From Lachnospiraceae bacterium (GTDB lineage: Bacteria; Bacillota; Clostridia; Lachnospirales; Lachnospiraceae), in contig JAGBBP010000037.1 in the NCBI GenBank assembly GCA_017938405.1, positions 1 to 59,694 of the forward strand: a stretch of DNA of 59,694 nucleotides. The letters run 5' to 3'. Below, piece by piece: positions 42,301 to 49,784 of the stretch; position 1 is the first letter of the stretch; every line of letters starts with the position of its first letter. Below the pieces are notes generated by a model. It was given only the letters and a program-made list of their open reading frames with translations, did no database searches and had not been told where the DNA came from. The translations under genes and the position numbers were made by a program.

Positions 42301-43028
42301 ATGAAGGATTGGCAGAGGAACTGCAACAAAGAAGTGAATTTGCGTATCCGTATCCGCTTTGTACCGGGAAAATGAAGTTGTCGGTTTCAGAATTAAAAAA
42401 GGCTGCCTATGCGGAAGAAACCCAGGAGGAATTATTCCCGGAGATTTTGCCGGAGAAAACCGTACCGAAGTTTATGCAGGACGTACGGGAAGAAAAAATT
42501 TCCGGCAGCGAACGGGGAACCTTATATCACCGAATTATGGAATGCATGGATTTTTGCAAAGATTATCCGACGGAAGAATCCGTACGCGTCGAATTGGAAA
42601 AACTTATAGAGAAGGGACGTATCCGGAAAGATGCGTTGGAGTTTGCTGCACCGGGCAAAATCCATCACTTTTTTGCAAGTGATTTGGGCAAACGGATGCA
42701 ACAGGCGGCAAGAAAGGGATGCCTTAGAAAGGAGCAGCCTTTTGTAATCGGGATTCCGTATAACGAAGTATATCGGGATGTACAGAATACGGATGAGTTT
42801 GTTATGGTACAGGGAATTATTGATGCTTATTTTGAAGAAGCGGACGGACTGGTTTTAATGGACTATAAGACGGATGCCGTACAGGAGAATGTGAAGGAAG
42901 TACTGACGAAGCGTTATGCTACCCAATTGAAATATTACGAGAGGGCCCTTTGTCAGATTACCGGAAAGCCGGTAAAGGAACGTATCATTTATGCCTTTAC
43001 AAACGGTGAGGAATTTGTGGTGGAATAA
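39288..43028 (+). CDS. addA: AddA helicase-nuclease subunit
   Basis: A 1246-aa UvrD-like helicase plus nuclease. Helicase motifs include FTPEQRQVIEARN (Q motif), AAAGSGKTAVLVQRI (Walker A), VDFNDLEHLA and MIDECQDSNEIQD (motif II), MVGDVKQSIYKFRMA and the late RVLYVALTRAKEKL. The C-terminal nuclease shows GTLYHRIMECMDF and VLMDYKTDAV. Together with AddB it processes DNA ends; both subunits' genes overlap, which keeps the ratio equal. GAAAGGAG precedes the ATG within addB. cysK follows after 14 nt. Confidence 0.96.
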   Translation: MGKFNFTPEQRQVIEARNCTTLVSAAAGSGKTAVLVQRIIEKLLATDSPQDINRLLVVTYTNAAAAEMRERIGKRLNECLASEEYAGNMHLQKQVLLLRNASITTIHSFCLSVVREFFYELDLDPAFRIAEEAELTLLRADVMEEMLEDRYTVGEELFLRLTECLGSGKTDEELVKQIENFYKFAQSAPFPESWLSEAFEALEHQKEGKVFSEEEPYVKMVVERARAVLSDCERLCRDAIGVSSEPDGYQPYLSALESDCALLSELLKQNSYGGLSWAFSGLSFERLSTKKFPSSEEKKARAKKLRDTYKAMIEELRKDYFFASPEQMAEDMAAMAPLLQVLVELCREYGERFAKKKAEKGVVDFNDLEHLAVRLLLEETPEGLRTTEIAKLLRGRFDEIMIDECQDSNEIQDLLLWSISGEEDGRPNRFMVGDVKQSIYKFRMAKPELFMKKYEEYSEYKEGEPYCKIVLGKNFRSRAAVIDAVNDVFSYLMQKNFGGVAYDDAAKLYLGADYPWDKEDGSAEREQYTAELLLTDLAAVPEEEENDRIMREAMTVGGRIHSLLASGLPIYDGEEVGENGEVQKKFHPVSYGDITILFRSVKGFAEGFVEVFTELGIPAVVEKKSGYFDAQEVAVVLNALRIIDNPLQDIPLASVLRSEMVGLTEEEMAVISIVAKAGEKEKRFAFYDTLQLFLQRTEEENIRMACVPESAEEIARTARTKLLRFWRWMEELREMSSYAGVPELLESLYEKTAYPDFMRVKPAGDRRMENLSMLIEKAKKFEESSYSGIFDFVRYIERLQKYDMDTGEAQIVSGENAVRLMSIHKSKGLEAPVVIVAGLSKQFNKTDIQAGLVLHPELGVGVEFRDEVLRVKAPTLSKKVIAGQLKYEMLSEELRVLYVALTRAKEKLILSAAVKSAEEVCEKLRTTDAGHIRAGFTELVKANSYLDFLMGALGCCLKKGSVRLAEPEMAKAQTEEAVGRKEAETIERKARFAVFSEVSTETVYHEGLAEELQQRSEFAYPYPLCTGKMKLSVSELKKAAYAEETQEELFPEILPEKTVPKFMQDVREEKISGSERGTLYHRIMECMDFCKDYPTEESVRVELEKLIEKGRIRKDALEFAAPGKIHHFFASDLGKRMQQAARKGCLRKEQPFVIGIPYNEVYRDVQNTDEFVMVQGIIDAYFEEADGLVLMDYKTDAVQENVKEVLTKRYATQLKYYERALCQITGKPVKERIIYAFTNGEEFVVE

Positions 43029-43042
43029 GAAAGGAGTGCAAC

Positions 43043-43963
43043 ATGTTAGTAAAAGATGCGAGTGAACTGGTGGGAAATACCCCGTTGGTGGAAGTGACAC
43101 GGTTTTCAAAAGAATGTAATGTAAAAGCAAGGCTGTTGGTGAAGGTGGAGTATTTGAATCCGGCCGGCAGTGTAAAGGATCGTGTGGCAAAAGAGATGAT
43201 GGAAGAGGCGGAACGGACCGGGAAATTGAAGCCGGGGGCTACCATTGTGGAGCCGACCTCCGGAAATACGGGAATCGGTCTGGCTTTTATGGCAGCAATC
43301 CGTGGCTATCATGTGATACTTACCATGCCGGAAACCATGAGTGTGGAACGAAGAAAATTATTGGCCGCCTACGGGGCGGAAATCGTGTTGACACCGGGTG
43401 CGGAGGGCATGCAGGGAGCTGTAAACAAGGCGGAAGAACTGGCAAAGGAAATTCCGGGAAGCTTTTTTGCGGGACAGTTCGTAAATCCGGCCAATCCGAC
43501 GGCTCATTATAAAACCACGGGACCGGAAATTTATGCAGATACGGAAGGAAAGGTAGATGCTTATGTGGCGACGGCGGGGACCGGAGGCACTTTAACCGGT
43601 ACGGCACGGTATTTAAAGGAGCGTATCCCGGAGCTGTATGTGGCAGCGGTAGAACCGCTTTCTTCTCCGCTTTTGTCGGAGGGAAAGGCCGGAGCTCATA
43701 AAATACAAGGCATCGGTGCCAATTTTGTGCCGGAGGTACTGGACACAAAGATTTACAACGAAGTGCTTACGGTATCCAACGAGGACGCATTTTCCTATGC
43801 AAAGACATTGATTCGGACGGAAGGTTTATTGGTGGGGATTTCCTCCGGAGCGGCCCTGGCGGCAGCGGTAGCACTGGGAAAGCGTCCGGAATTTGCAGGA
43901 AAGACCATTGTGGCAGTGTTGCCGGACAGCGGAGACCGGTATTTATCTACGGAGTTGTTTTAA
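43043..43963 (+). CDS. cysK: Cysteine synthase A (O-acetylserine sulfhydrylase)
   Basis: A 306-aa fold-type II PLP enzyme that makes cysteine from O-acetylserine and sulfide. The PLP lysine is K45 in NPAGSVKDRVA, the substrate loop is EPTSGNTGIGLA, the phosphate loop GTGGTLTGTAR, and the closing VLPDSGDRYLST is typical of CysK. The length is normal. GAAAGGAG is in place and the gene lies 14 nt after addA, so it is likely co-transcribed with the repair genes although functionally unrelated. Confidence 0.95.
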   Translation: MLVKDASELVGNTPLVEVTRFSKECNVKARLLVKVEYLNPAGSVKDRVAKEMMEEAERTGKLKPGATIVEPTSGNTGIGLAFMAAIRGYHVILTMPETMSVERRKLLAAYGAEIVLTPGAEGMQGAVNKAEELAKEIPGSFFAGQFVNPANPTAHYKTTGPEIYADTEGKVDAYVATAGTGGTLTGTARYLKERIPELYVAAVEPLSSPLLSEGKAGAHKIQGIGANFVPEVLDTKIYNEVLTVSNEDAFSYAKTLIRTEGLLVGISSGAALAAAVALGKRPEFAGKTIVAVLPDSGDRYLSTELF

Positions 43964-43982
43964 CGGAAATTTTTAAAAGGCT

Positions 43983-44010
43983 TTGCTGAGTGAAGATTTT
44001 ATGGTATAAT
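43983..44010 (+). promoter_or_regulatory. Promoter of the GH9 gene
   Basis: TTGCTG (43983-43988), 16-bp spacer, TATAAT (44005-44010). The leader to the ATG at 44080 is about 63 nt. Confidence 0.7.
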
Positions 44011-44079
44011 ATCTCAAATGGCAGACGGCCATGTAACTAAGAGGTTTATATTTCGATAAAAAGGAGATTTTTACACAAG

Positions 44080-46407
44080 ATGAGCAGAAAACAACGGATG
44101 AAATCCAAACAAGGAATTGCGTTGATAACCGTAGCGGCAGTATTGTTTGCTTTGGCTGGATGTGCAAAGCCGGCGGGAAACGAGGGAACGCTTACTCCGA
44201 CGCCGTTACCGACAGAAGCAGCGACAGAACCGGAGGCAACTGTCACCCCGGAACCGACGGCCACCCCGGAACCGACGGCTACCCCGCGGCCTACATCGAC
44301 CCCGCGACCGACGGCTACACCAAAGCCGACACCTACGCCGGAGCCTCTTCCGACCAATAATATGGTAAAGAACGCCACCTTTGACAGTGACGGTTCCGGT
44401 TGGGGACTTTATAAGGAAAGCGGCGGCGAAGGCGCATTGTCCGTAGAGGACGGGAAGCTTGCTTTTCATATTACGTCTCTCGGAACGTTAAACTATGCGG
44501 TACAGATGTATCCGGAAGATGTAATTGCATTGGAGCAGGGAAAAGAGTATCGTGTCAGATACGAGATTTCCTGTACGGAAAATCGAAGTGTGGAAATAAT
44601 GATTCAGCAAAACGGCGGGAATTATCAGTCTTATACATGGAAAAAGGTGGATTTAAAACAGAAGCCGCAACAGGTGGATTACACCTTTACCATGTCCGGT
44701 GCTACGGATGAAAATACGAAGCTGGTGTTTAATTGCGGAACCCAGGGAAAGGATCTGCTGGAGCATACCATTTATTTGGATAATGTGGCGGTTTCCGAGG
44801 TAATAAATCTGCCGGGAGATAAGGATCCGTCGGAATACGAGCCGGCGGTTCGTCTGAATCAGGTGGGATATTTGCCGGAGAACAAAAAGACGGCAGTATT
44901 CTGTGATATTGTGGGTGTTAAGGAATTTTCCGTAGTAAATGCAGAGACGGATGCTGTGGTATATACCGGTGAAGTATACGGAGAGAAGTACACTTCCGCT
45001 GCAAAAGAAATCAACAGTTTCGGTGATTTTTCCGAGGTAAAAGAGGCAGGCAGTTATTACATTACTTGCGGAGAGAACAAGTCGCCGGTGTTTGAAATCG
45101 GAACCGATGTATACGATGCGATGTTAGATGATTTGGTGCGGATGTTTTATTTACAGCGTTGCGGCTGTGAAGTAGAAGATGAGGTATTCGGACATGCGGC
45201 ATGTCATACCGGCATTGCCAAAATCTACGGTACGGAAGATACCATTGATGTGAGCGGCGGCTGGCACGATGCCGGTGACTACGGCAGATACGTTGTGCCG
45301 GCAGCAAAGTCCGTGGCGGATTTGTTGTATGCATATGCCGCAAATAAAGAAGCATATACGGACAATGTCGGTATTCCGGAAAGCGGAAACGGTATTCCGG
45401 ATTTGCTTGACGAAGTTCGTTACGAGTTGGAATGGATGTTAAAAATGCAGGCAACCGACGGCGGTGTATACCATAAGGTAAGCTGTGCAAGTTTCTGCGG
45501 ATATATTATGCCGGAGAAGGAAACGGGGCAGCTTTATGTGACACCGGTTTCCACTACGGCAACGGCGGACTTCTGTGCATCCATGGCAATGGCATATGAG
45601 TTTTATTATGACATTGATAAAGAATTTGCCGATACGTGTCTTGCGGCGGCAGAGAAGGCATGGGCCTTTTTGGAAGCAAACCCGAAGTTGATTTTTGTGA
45701 ATCCGTCTGCAATTACGACCGGAGGATACGAAGACGGCAATGATAAAGATGAACGTTATTGGGCAGCGGCACAGATGTATCGTGCCACGAAGGATGAAAA
45801 GTATTTGACTGCACTTGAGAGTATGTCGGTGCAGAGAGGCCTTGACTGGGGCACGGTAGGCGATTACGGAAATATTGCGTTGCTCACAATGGAAGGAGTG
45901 GATACGGAATCCACACTTTATATTAAGGCGAAAAATTCCATTGTAAATCAGGCGCAGAACTACGAGAAGAATACGACAATTAATACATACGGAGTATCTC
46001 TTACTTCCTTCCATTGGGGCAGTAACATGACCGTGTCCAATGCCGGCGTAACATTAGCCCTGGCCTATGGATTGACGGGAGAGGAAAAGTACCTGACTGC
46101 GGCAGAGGCAAACTTGCACTATTTATTGGGAAATAATCCGTTAGGAATTTGTTTTGTGACAGGACATGGCACGGTAGCTCCGCAAAATCCGCATCATCGT
46201 CCGTCTATAGCAATGAAACAGGCGGCGCCGGGAATGCTGGTAGGCGGTGTGAATTCCAATTTGGAAGACAATGTGGCAAAGACACAATTAAAGAATGAGC
46301 CTACGGTAAAAAGGTATTTGGATCATAAGGAAAGTTATTCCACCAATGAAATAACAATTTATTGGAATTCGCCGTTGATTTATTTAATGGCACTTACGGA
46401 AAGATAG
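44080..46407 (+). CDS. GH9 glycosidase lipoprotein with CBM-like domain
   Basis: A 775-aa surface lipoprotein. Residues 1-28 are a signal peptide ending in the lipobox LAGC. A Thr-Pro-Glu linker (about 35-90) holds repeated PTATPEP units. Then come a CBM4/9-like jelly-roll (about 95-245), the immunoglobulin-like CelD N-domain (about 255-345, VRLNQVGYLPENKKTAV) and the (alpha/alpha)6 GH9 catalytic domain with WHDAGDYGRYV (Asp nucleophile region near 397-400) and STNEITIYWNSPL (acid Glu near 756). It should cleave beta-1,4-glucan or related oligosaccharides while anchored on the membrane. The ribosome site GGAG is 13 nt from the ATG, rather far. Confidence 0.92.
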   Translation: MSRKQRMKSKQGIALITVAAVLFALAGCAKPAGNEGTLTPTPLPTEAATEPEATVTPEPTATPEPTATPRPTSTPRPTATPKPTPTPEPLPTNNMVKNATFDSDGSGWGLYKESGGEGALSVEDGKLAFHITSLGTLNYAVQMYPEDVIALEQGKEYRVRYEISCTENRSVEIMIQQNGGNYQSYTWKKVDLKQKPQQVDYTFTMSGATDENTKLVFNCGTQGKDLLEHTIYLDNVAVSEVINLPGDKDPSEYEPAVRLNQVGYLPENKKTAVFCDIVGVKEFSVVNAETDAVVYTGEVYGEKYTSAAKEINSFGDFSEVKEAGSYYITCGENKSPVFEIGTDVYDAMLDDLVRMFYLQRCGCEVEDEVFGHAACHTGIAKIYGTEDTIDVSGGWHDAGDYGRYVVPAAKSVADLLYAYAANKEAYTDNVGIPESGNGIPDLLDEVRYELEWMLKMQATDGGVYHKVSCASFCGYIMPEKETGQLYVTPVSTTATADFCASMAMAYEFYYDIDKEFADTCLAAAEKAWAFLEANPKLIFVNPSAITTGGYEDGNDKDERYWAAAQMYRATKDEKYLTALESMSVQRGLDWGTVGDYGNIALLTMEGVDTESTLYIKAKNSIVNQAQNYEKNTTINTYGVSLTSFHWGSNMTVSNAGVTLALAYGLTGEEKYLTAAEANLHYLLGNNPLGICFVTGHGTVAPQNPHHRPSIAMKQAAPGMLVGGVNSNLEDNVAKTQLKNEPTVKRYLDHKESYSTNEITIYWNSPLIYLMALTER

Positions 46408-46432
46408 GAAAGAAAAGAAACAGATAAAAAGA

Positions 46433-46471
46433 AAAGTGCCACTGCTTTTTTGCGGCGGCACCTTTCTTTTT
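46433..46471. terminator. Terminator between GH9 and hemolysin III genes
   Basis: GTGCCACTGC and GCGGCGGCAC pair (one mismatch, one G-U) around TTTTTT, then CTTTCTTTTT follows. The two genes converge here. Confidence 0.75.
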
Positions 46472-46521
46472 GTTCCGGGGAACGGTATAATAAGAAATTC
46501 TCTGTCGGAAAACCATATGCG

Positions 46522-47223
46522 TTAGGCCAGATAACAGAACACGAACAGGTAATGACATAAGGTTCCGCCCAGGCAAAAGCAGTGGAAGATTTCATGCAGA
46601 CCGAAGTTCGGATGTTTGTTATCGAAAATCGGAAGCTTTAAGGCGTAAATCACGCCGCCGATGGTGTAGATGACACCGCCGCCTAACAGTAGTGCGAAGG
46701 CACCGGTAGGAATGCTCTTCATAAGCTGCGGGAAGGCTAAAAGACAACACCAGCCCATGGCGATATAAATAATGGCGGACACCCATTTCGGACAATTGAT
46801 AAAGAACAAACATTGGAAAATGCCGATAAATGCAATGCCCCAAACCAGTGCAAACAGAAGCTTACCGGCGGTACCCTGCAGAGCAAGCAGACAAACCGGT
46901 GTGTAGGTGCCGGCAATCAGTACATAAATCATCAGGTGGTCCAGCTTTTTTAAGCGGATATAACTTTTCATTGTTCTGCCGAAGGTGTGATATAAGGTGC
47001 TGGCACCGTAAAGGAGAAACATGCCTGCAATAAAGGTAATACAGCAAAACAGAGACAGACCGGAGGTGGCAGCGGCGCGCTGAATCAACGGAACGCCTCC
47101 GAGAATCGCAAAAATCACACCTGCCAGGTGCGTATAAGCACTGCCCGGCTGACGCGGAATAATCCGGTGTTTGGATAAGTCAATCGGTTGTTGTAAGGTT
47201 AAATCCTTTGTTGTAAGTTCCAT
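46522..47223 (-). CDS. Hemolysin III family membrane protein (HlyIII/PAQR type)
   Basis: A 233-aa protein with seven hydrophobic helices. The family's conserved polar residues are visible: GSAYTHLAGVIFAI (first helix), STLYHTF, KLDHLMIYVLIAGTYTP and the late NFGLHEIFHCFCLGG, with His residues that could bind a metal as in PAQR receptors. Its physiological function in bacteria is not established. The ATG at 47223 has AAAGGA 8 nt upstream; an in-frame ATG at 47232 overlaps that site. Confidence 0.92.
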   Translation of the reverse strand: MELTTKDLTLQQPIDLSKHRIIPRQPGSAYTHLAGVIFAILGGVPLIQRAAATSGLSLFCCITFIAGMFLLYGASTLYHTFGRTMKSYIRLKKLDHLMIYVLIAGTYTPVCLLALQGTAGKLLFALVWGIAFIGIFQCLFFINCPKWVSAIIYIAMGWCCLLAFPQLMKSIPTGAFALLLGGGVIYTIGGVIYALKLPIFDNKHPNFGLHEIFHCFCLGGTLCHYLFVFCYLA

Positions 47224-47343
47224 GGCTCCCATCCTTTCTTATGCTACGTTTTGATTTTGTTATAGTGTGTACAGTTATGCAAATGTCATTCATAAGGCAC
47301 ATTTGCTTGTTATTATTATATGTTGTATTATTGAAAAATATCA

Positions 47344-47366
47344 TATGTAGTTTTAAAAACTACATA
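47344..47366. promoter_or_regulatory. 23-bp palindrome between hemolysin III and LysR genes
   Basis: TATGTAGTTTT-A-AAAACTACATA is a perfect inverted repeat with 11-bp arms. It lies 120 bp upstream of the hemolysin III start and 80 bp upstream of the LysR promoter; a regulator site is likely. The rest of 47224-47440 is AT-rich without other features. Confidence 0.5.
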
Positions 47367-47445
47367 ACATCTAAGAAGATACTATCACATATATTTTAAA
47401 AAAGCAAGAGAGAGAATGTGAAAAAAATAGTAAATTTGACCTAAA

Positions 47446-47474
47446 TTGACGAAAATACGCTTTTGTGTTAAGAT
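47446..47474 (+). promoter_or_regulatory. Promoter of the LysR gene
   Basis: TTGACG (47446-47451), 17-bp spacer, TAAGAT (47469-47474). Confidence 0.72.
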
Positions 47475-47545
47475 ACATGAGAAAGGCAAGCGTTCGGAGA
47501 AGGACTATCATAGATATTTTTCTTTATTTGGGAAGGGGATAAGGA

Positions 47546-48469
47546 ATGAATATACTTCATATGAAATATGCGGTAGAGGTAGCAAGTGCCGGTTCTATTA
47601 ATAAAGCGTCGGAAACGCTTTTAATCGCTCAACCGAATCTGAGCCGTTCCATAAAAGAATTGGAATCAGATCTTGGAATTACCATATTTGATCGTTCTGC
47701 AAAAGGGATGGTGTTGACGGAAGAGGGTGAACGGTTTGTTGGTCACGCAAAGAAAATCCTTAGTCAGATTGATGAGGTGGAAGCCTTGTATAAGACGGGA
47801 ACTGTGCCAAAACAGCAGTTTTCTATCTGTGTTCCGAGAGCCAGCTATATTGCAGAAGCCTTCGCGCATTTTTCAAAAGGAATTACAAAGGAACCGGCAG
47901 AGATATTTTATAAGGAAACCAATTCCAAACGTGTGATAGATTATGTATTGCATTCGGATTATCGTTTAGGAATTATTCGTTATGCAGAAAATTACGATAA
48001 GTATTTTAAAGCGGTGTTTGATGAAAAGGGATTAAATTATGAATTGATTACGGAGTTTCACTATGTACTGCTTATGAATAAGGAAAGTATGCTCGGTAGA
48101 ATGGAGGAAATACGTTATCCGGATTTATGCGATTATATAGAAATTGCTCATGCAGACCCTTATGTGCCGTCGTTGGTATTGGCCGAAGTCAAGAAAGAAG
48201 AACTGCCGGATAATATTGACCGTCGTATTTTTGTGTTTGAGAGAGCCAGTCAGTTTGAGTTGCTTTCGGAAAACCCGGATACTTTTATGTGGGTATCGCC
48301 GATACCCGGTGATTTATTGGAACGCTACGGCCTTGTACAGAAGAAATGCCGGGATAATCAAAAAATATATAAGGATGTATTAATATATAAGAAGGACTAC
48401 CGTCTGACGGAATTGGACAATTTGTTTATAACAGAGTTATGTAAGGCAAGGCGTCAGTACGTAAAATAG
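47546..48469 (+). CDS. LysR family transcriptional regulator
   Basis: A 307-aa protein. Residues 1-60 are the LysR winged HTH (YAVEVASAGSINKASETLLIAQPNLSRSIKELESDLG and FDRSAKGMVLTEEG); the rest (about 85-300) is a periplasmic-binding-protein-like effector domain. GGGAAGGGG precedes the ATG. Neighbouring genes face away or are unrelated, so the target cannot be deduced; the palindrome at 47344-47366 is a candidate site. Confidence 0.9.
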   Translation: MNILHMKYAVEVASAGSINKASETLLIAQPNLSRSIKELESDLGITIFDRSAKGMVLTEEGERFVGHAKKILSQIDEVEALYKTGTVPKQQFSICVPRASYIAEAFAHFSKGITKEPAEIFYKETNSKRVIDYVLHSDYRLGIIRYAENYDKYFKAVFDEKGLNYELITEFHYVLLMNKESMLGRMEEIRYPDLCDYIEIAHADPYVPSLVLAEVKKEELPDNIDRRIFVFERASQFELLSENPDTFMWVSPIPGDLLERYGLVQKKCRDNQKIYKDVLIYKKDYRLTELDNLFITELCKARRQYVK

Positions 48470-48488
48470 AAGGAAGCAGGCAGAAGGG

Positions 48489-48572
48489 CTAATTGTGGTA
48501 CAACTGGTGGGTAAAAAAGTCAGCATAGAAAAGCAGGATGCTTTGAAGGAAGTTGTTCAGTTTCTTTTTCAT
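48489..48572 (-). CDS. Unannotated 27-aa peptide gene
   Basis: A 27-codon ORF on the minus strand, preceded by a strong ribosome site (AAAGGAGATGATACC then ATG) and a possible -10 TATACT (48609-48604). The peptide begins MKKKLNNFLQSILLFYADFF and ends HQLYHN: a basic start and then a hydrophobic, aromatic stretch, so membrane association is plausible. It lies downstream of the AraC gene, beyond its terminator, so it seems to have its own transcript. No homologue is recognised; it may be a small membrane protein or toxin-like peptide. Confidence 0.5.
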   Translation of the reverse strand: MKKKLNNFLQSILLFYADFFTHQLYHN

Positions 48573-48665
48573 GGTATCATCTCCTTTCGTGTTTTCTGTG
48601 TTGAGTATAACGCGAAAAAGAAAGAATTACTTGCCAAATAAAAATAAAAAGTAGACAAATCTTGC

Positions 48666-48706
48666 AAAAAAGAGAAAGAATGGGAACGGCCATCCTTTCT
48701 CTTTTT
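48666..48706 (-). terminator. Terminator of the divergent AraC gene
   Basis: On the minus strand AAAAAGAGAAAG pairs with CTTTCTCTTTTTT (48695-48706 with 48666-48678) around a 16-nt loop; it lies just after the stop at 48711. Confidence 0.8.
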
Positions 48707-48710
48707 GATT

Positions 48711-49565
48711 TTACAGGTTAATATTTTTTCGGTATTCCGATGGAGATAAGCCCTTTGCCTTTTTAAAAATCCGGCTGAAATAGAGAGGGTTATCGTATCC
48801 CACGATATTTGCGACTTCCGTAATGTTATACTGGGGATTTTGTAATAGCGCTTCTGCGTTGTAAATTCGTTTATTTAAAATATACTGCATCGGTGTAACT
48901 CCGGTATAATGCTTGAAGTTGCGGATAAACCAACTGATGCTGATATTGTGTTCTTTGGCATATTCGTCGACATAGATATCTTCGCTGTAATGTTCGTTGA
49001 AGTACAGGGTGGCCTTATCAATTTCCTCCGCTGCCTGCGTATTGCTTACCTTGGTAGATGTTTGGAAGAAACGCTGCAACATAATAAATATTTGCCTTAA
49101 ATACATTTCTAACATCTCCGGATAGCTTTCCTTGCACATCTGCAGTTCATGGATCATGGAGCGGAAAATTGCTTGATATTCCATACCGGAGCCGCAATAA
49201 AAGACTTTCTTATCATCGGTAAGTCCGTAGGAGCGTAATAGGTTGGTGACATTTCCGCCTGTAAAGTGTACCCAATATACCTCTGTTTGGTCCTCTCCGT
49301 AGTATTCGTATTTCTGCGGTTCCTTCGGCCGATAAAGAACCATATGACCGGCGGTGACAATCTGCTCTTTCCCATCAAAATGAAAATGCGCTTTTCCGGA
49401 AGCGATATACAGTAATTGAAAATCCAGCCTGCCTCGTGGACGCCAGGTAGGAAGCTTCGGACGGGTATATAGGTGATAGGTTCCGCAACTGGTTACAATT
49501 AACGGCTTAGATTTGTCCTTGATATCTAAAGTTGAGTTGTTGAGATAGGCATTATTCGTATACAT
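48711..49565 (-). CDS. AraC family regulator of the lactose/galactose locus
   Basis: A 284-aa protein with an N-terminal cupin domain (about 20-165, with the conserved RPRGRLDFQLLYIASGKAHF and HMVLYRPKEPQKY) and a C-terminal AraC double HTH (about 185-282; VDEYAKEHNISISWFIRNFK and ITEVANIVGYDNPLYFSRIFKKAKGLSPSEYR). It is divergent from the sugar symporter-lacLM-galKET operon with 219 bp between, so it is the likely activator of that operon in response to a galactoside. GGAGG is present before the ATG. Confidence 0.9.
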   Translation of the reverse strand: MYTNNAYLNNSTLDIKDKSKPLIVTSCGTYHLYTRPKLPTWRPRGRLDFQLLYIASGKAHFHFDGKEQIVTAGHMVLYRPKEPQKYEYYGEDQTEVYWVHFTGGNVTNLLRSYGLTDDKKVFYCGSGMEYQAIFRSMIHELQMCKESYPEMLEMYLRQIFIMLQRFFQTSTKVSNTQAAEEIDKATLYFNEHYSEDIYVDEYAKEHNISISWFIRNFKHYTGVTPMQYILNKRIYNAEALLQNPQYNITEVANIVGYDNPLYFSRIFKKAKGLSPSEYRKNINL

Positions 49566-49608
49566 CTTTGAACCTCCTTACAAAAAAATGCTGGTCGCGG
49601 ATAAAAAA

Positions 49609-49644
49609 GTGCATGTAATCAAAGGAAATAAATTACATGTGCAC
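49609..49644. promoter_or_regulatory. Operator-like repeats in the AraC/lac intergenic region
   Basis: ATGTAAT (49613-49619) and ATTACAT (49632-49638), each flanked by GTGC or GTGCAC, form an inverted repeat. Further GCATGT and CCATGTAC copies occur near 49673 and 49684-49691, the last next to the -35 position. The downstream -10 is TATAAT (49711-49716) with a poor -35 (GTACTT), which fits an activator-dependent promoter. Confidence 0.55.
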
Positions 49645-49784
49645 AAAAGCGTATCATTTTTTGCATGTTTCATCTCATATAAGCCATGTACTTTTCTTTT
49701 GTTATTTTACTATAATAAGTATAGCAGAAAGGCAATAAAAGAAGCAACAAAAACTTTACAGAAGGAAACAGGAAGGAGAAAATT

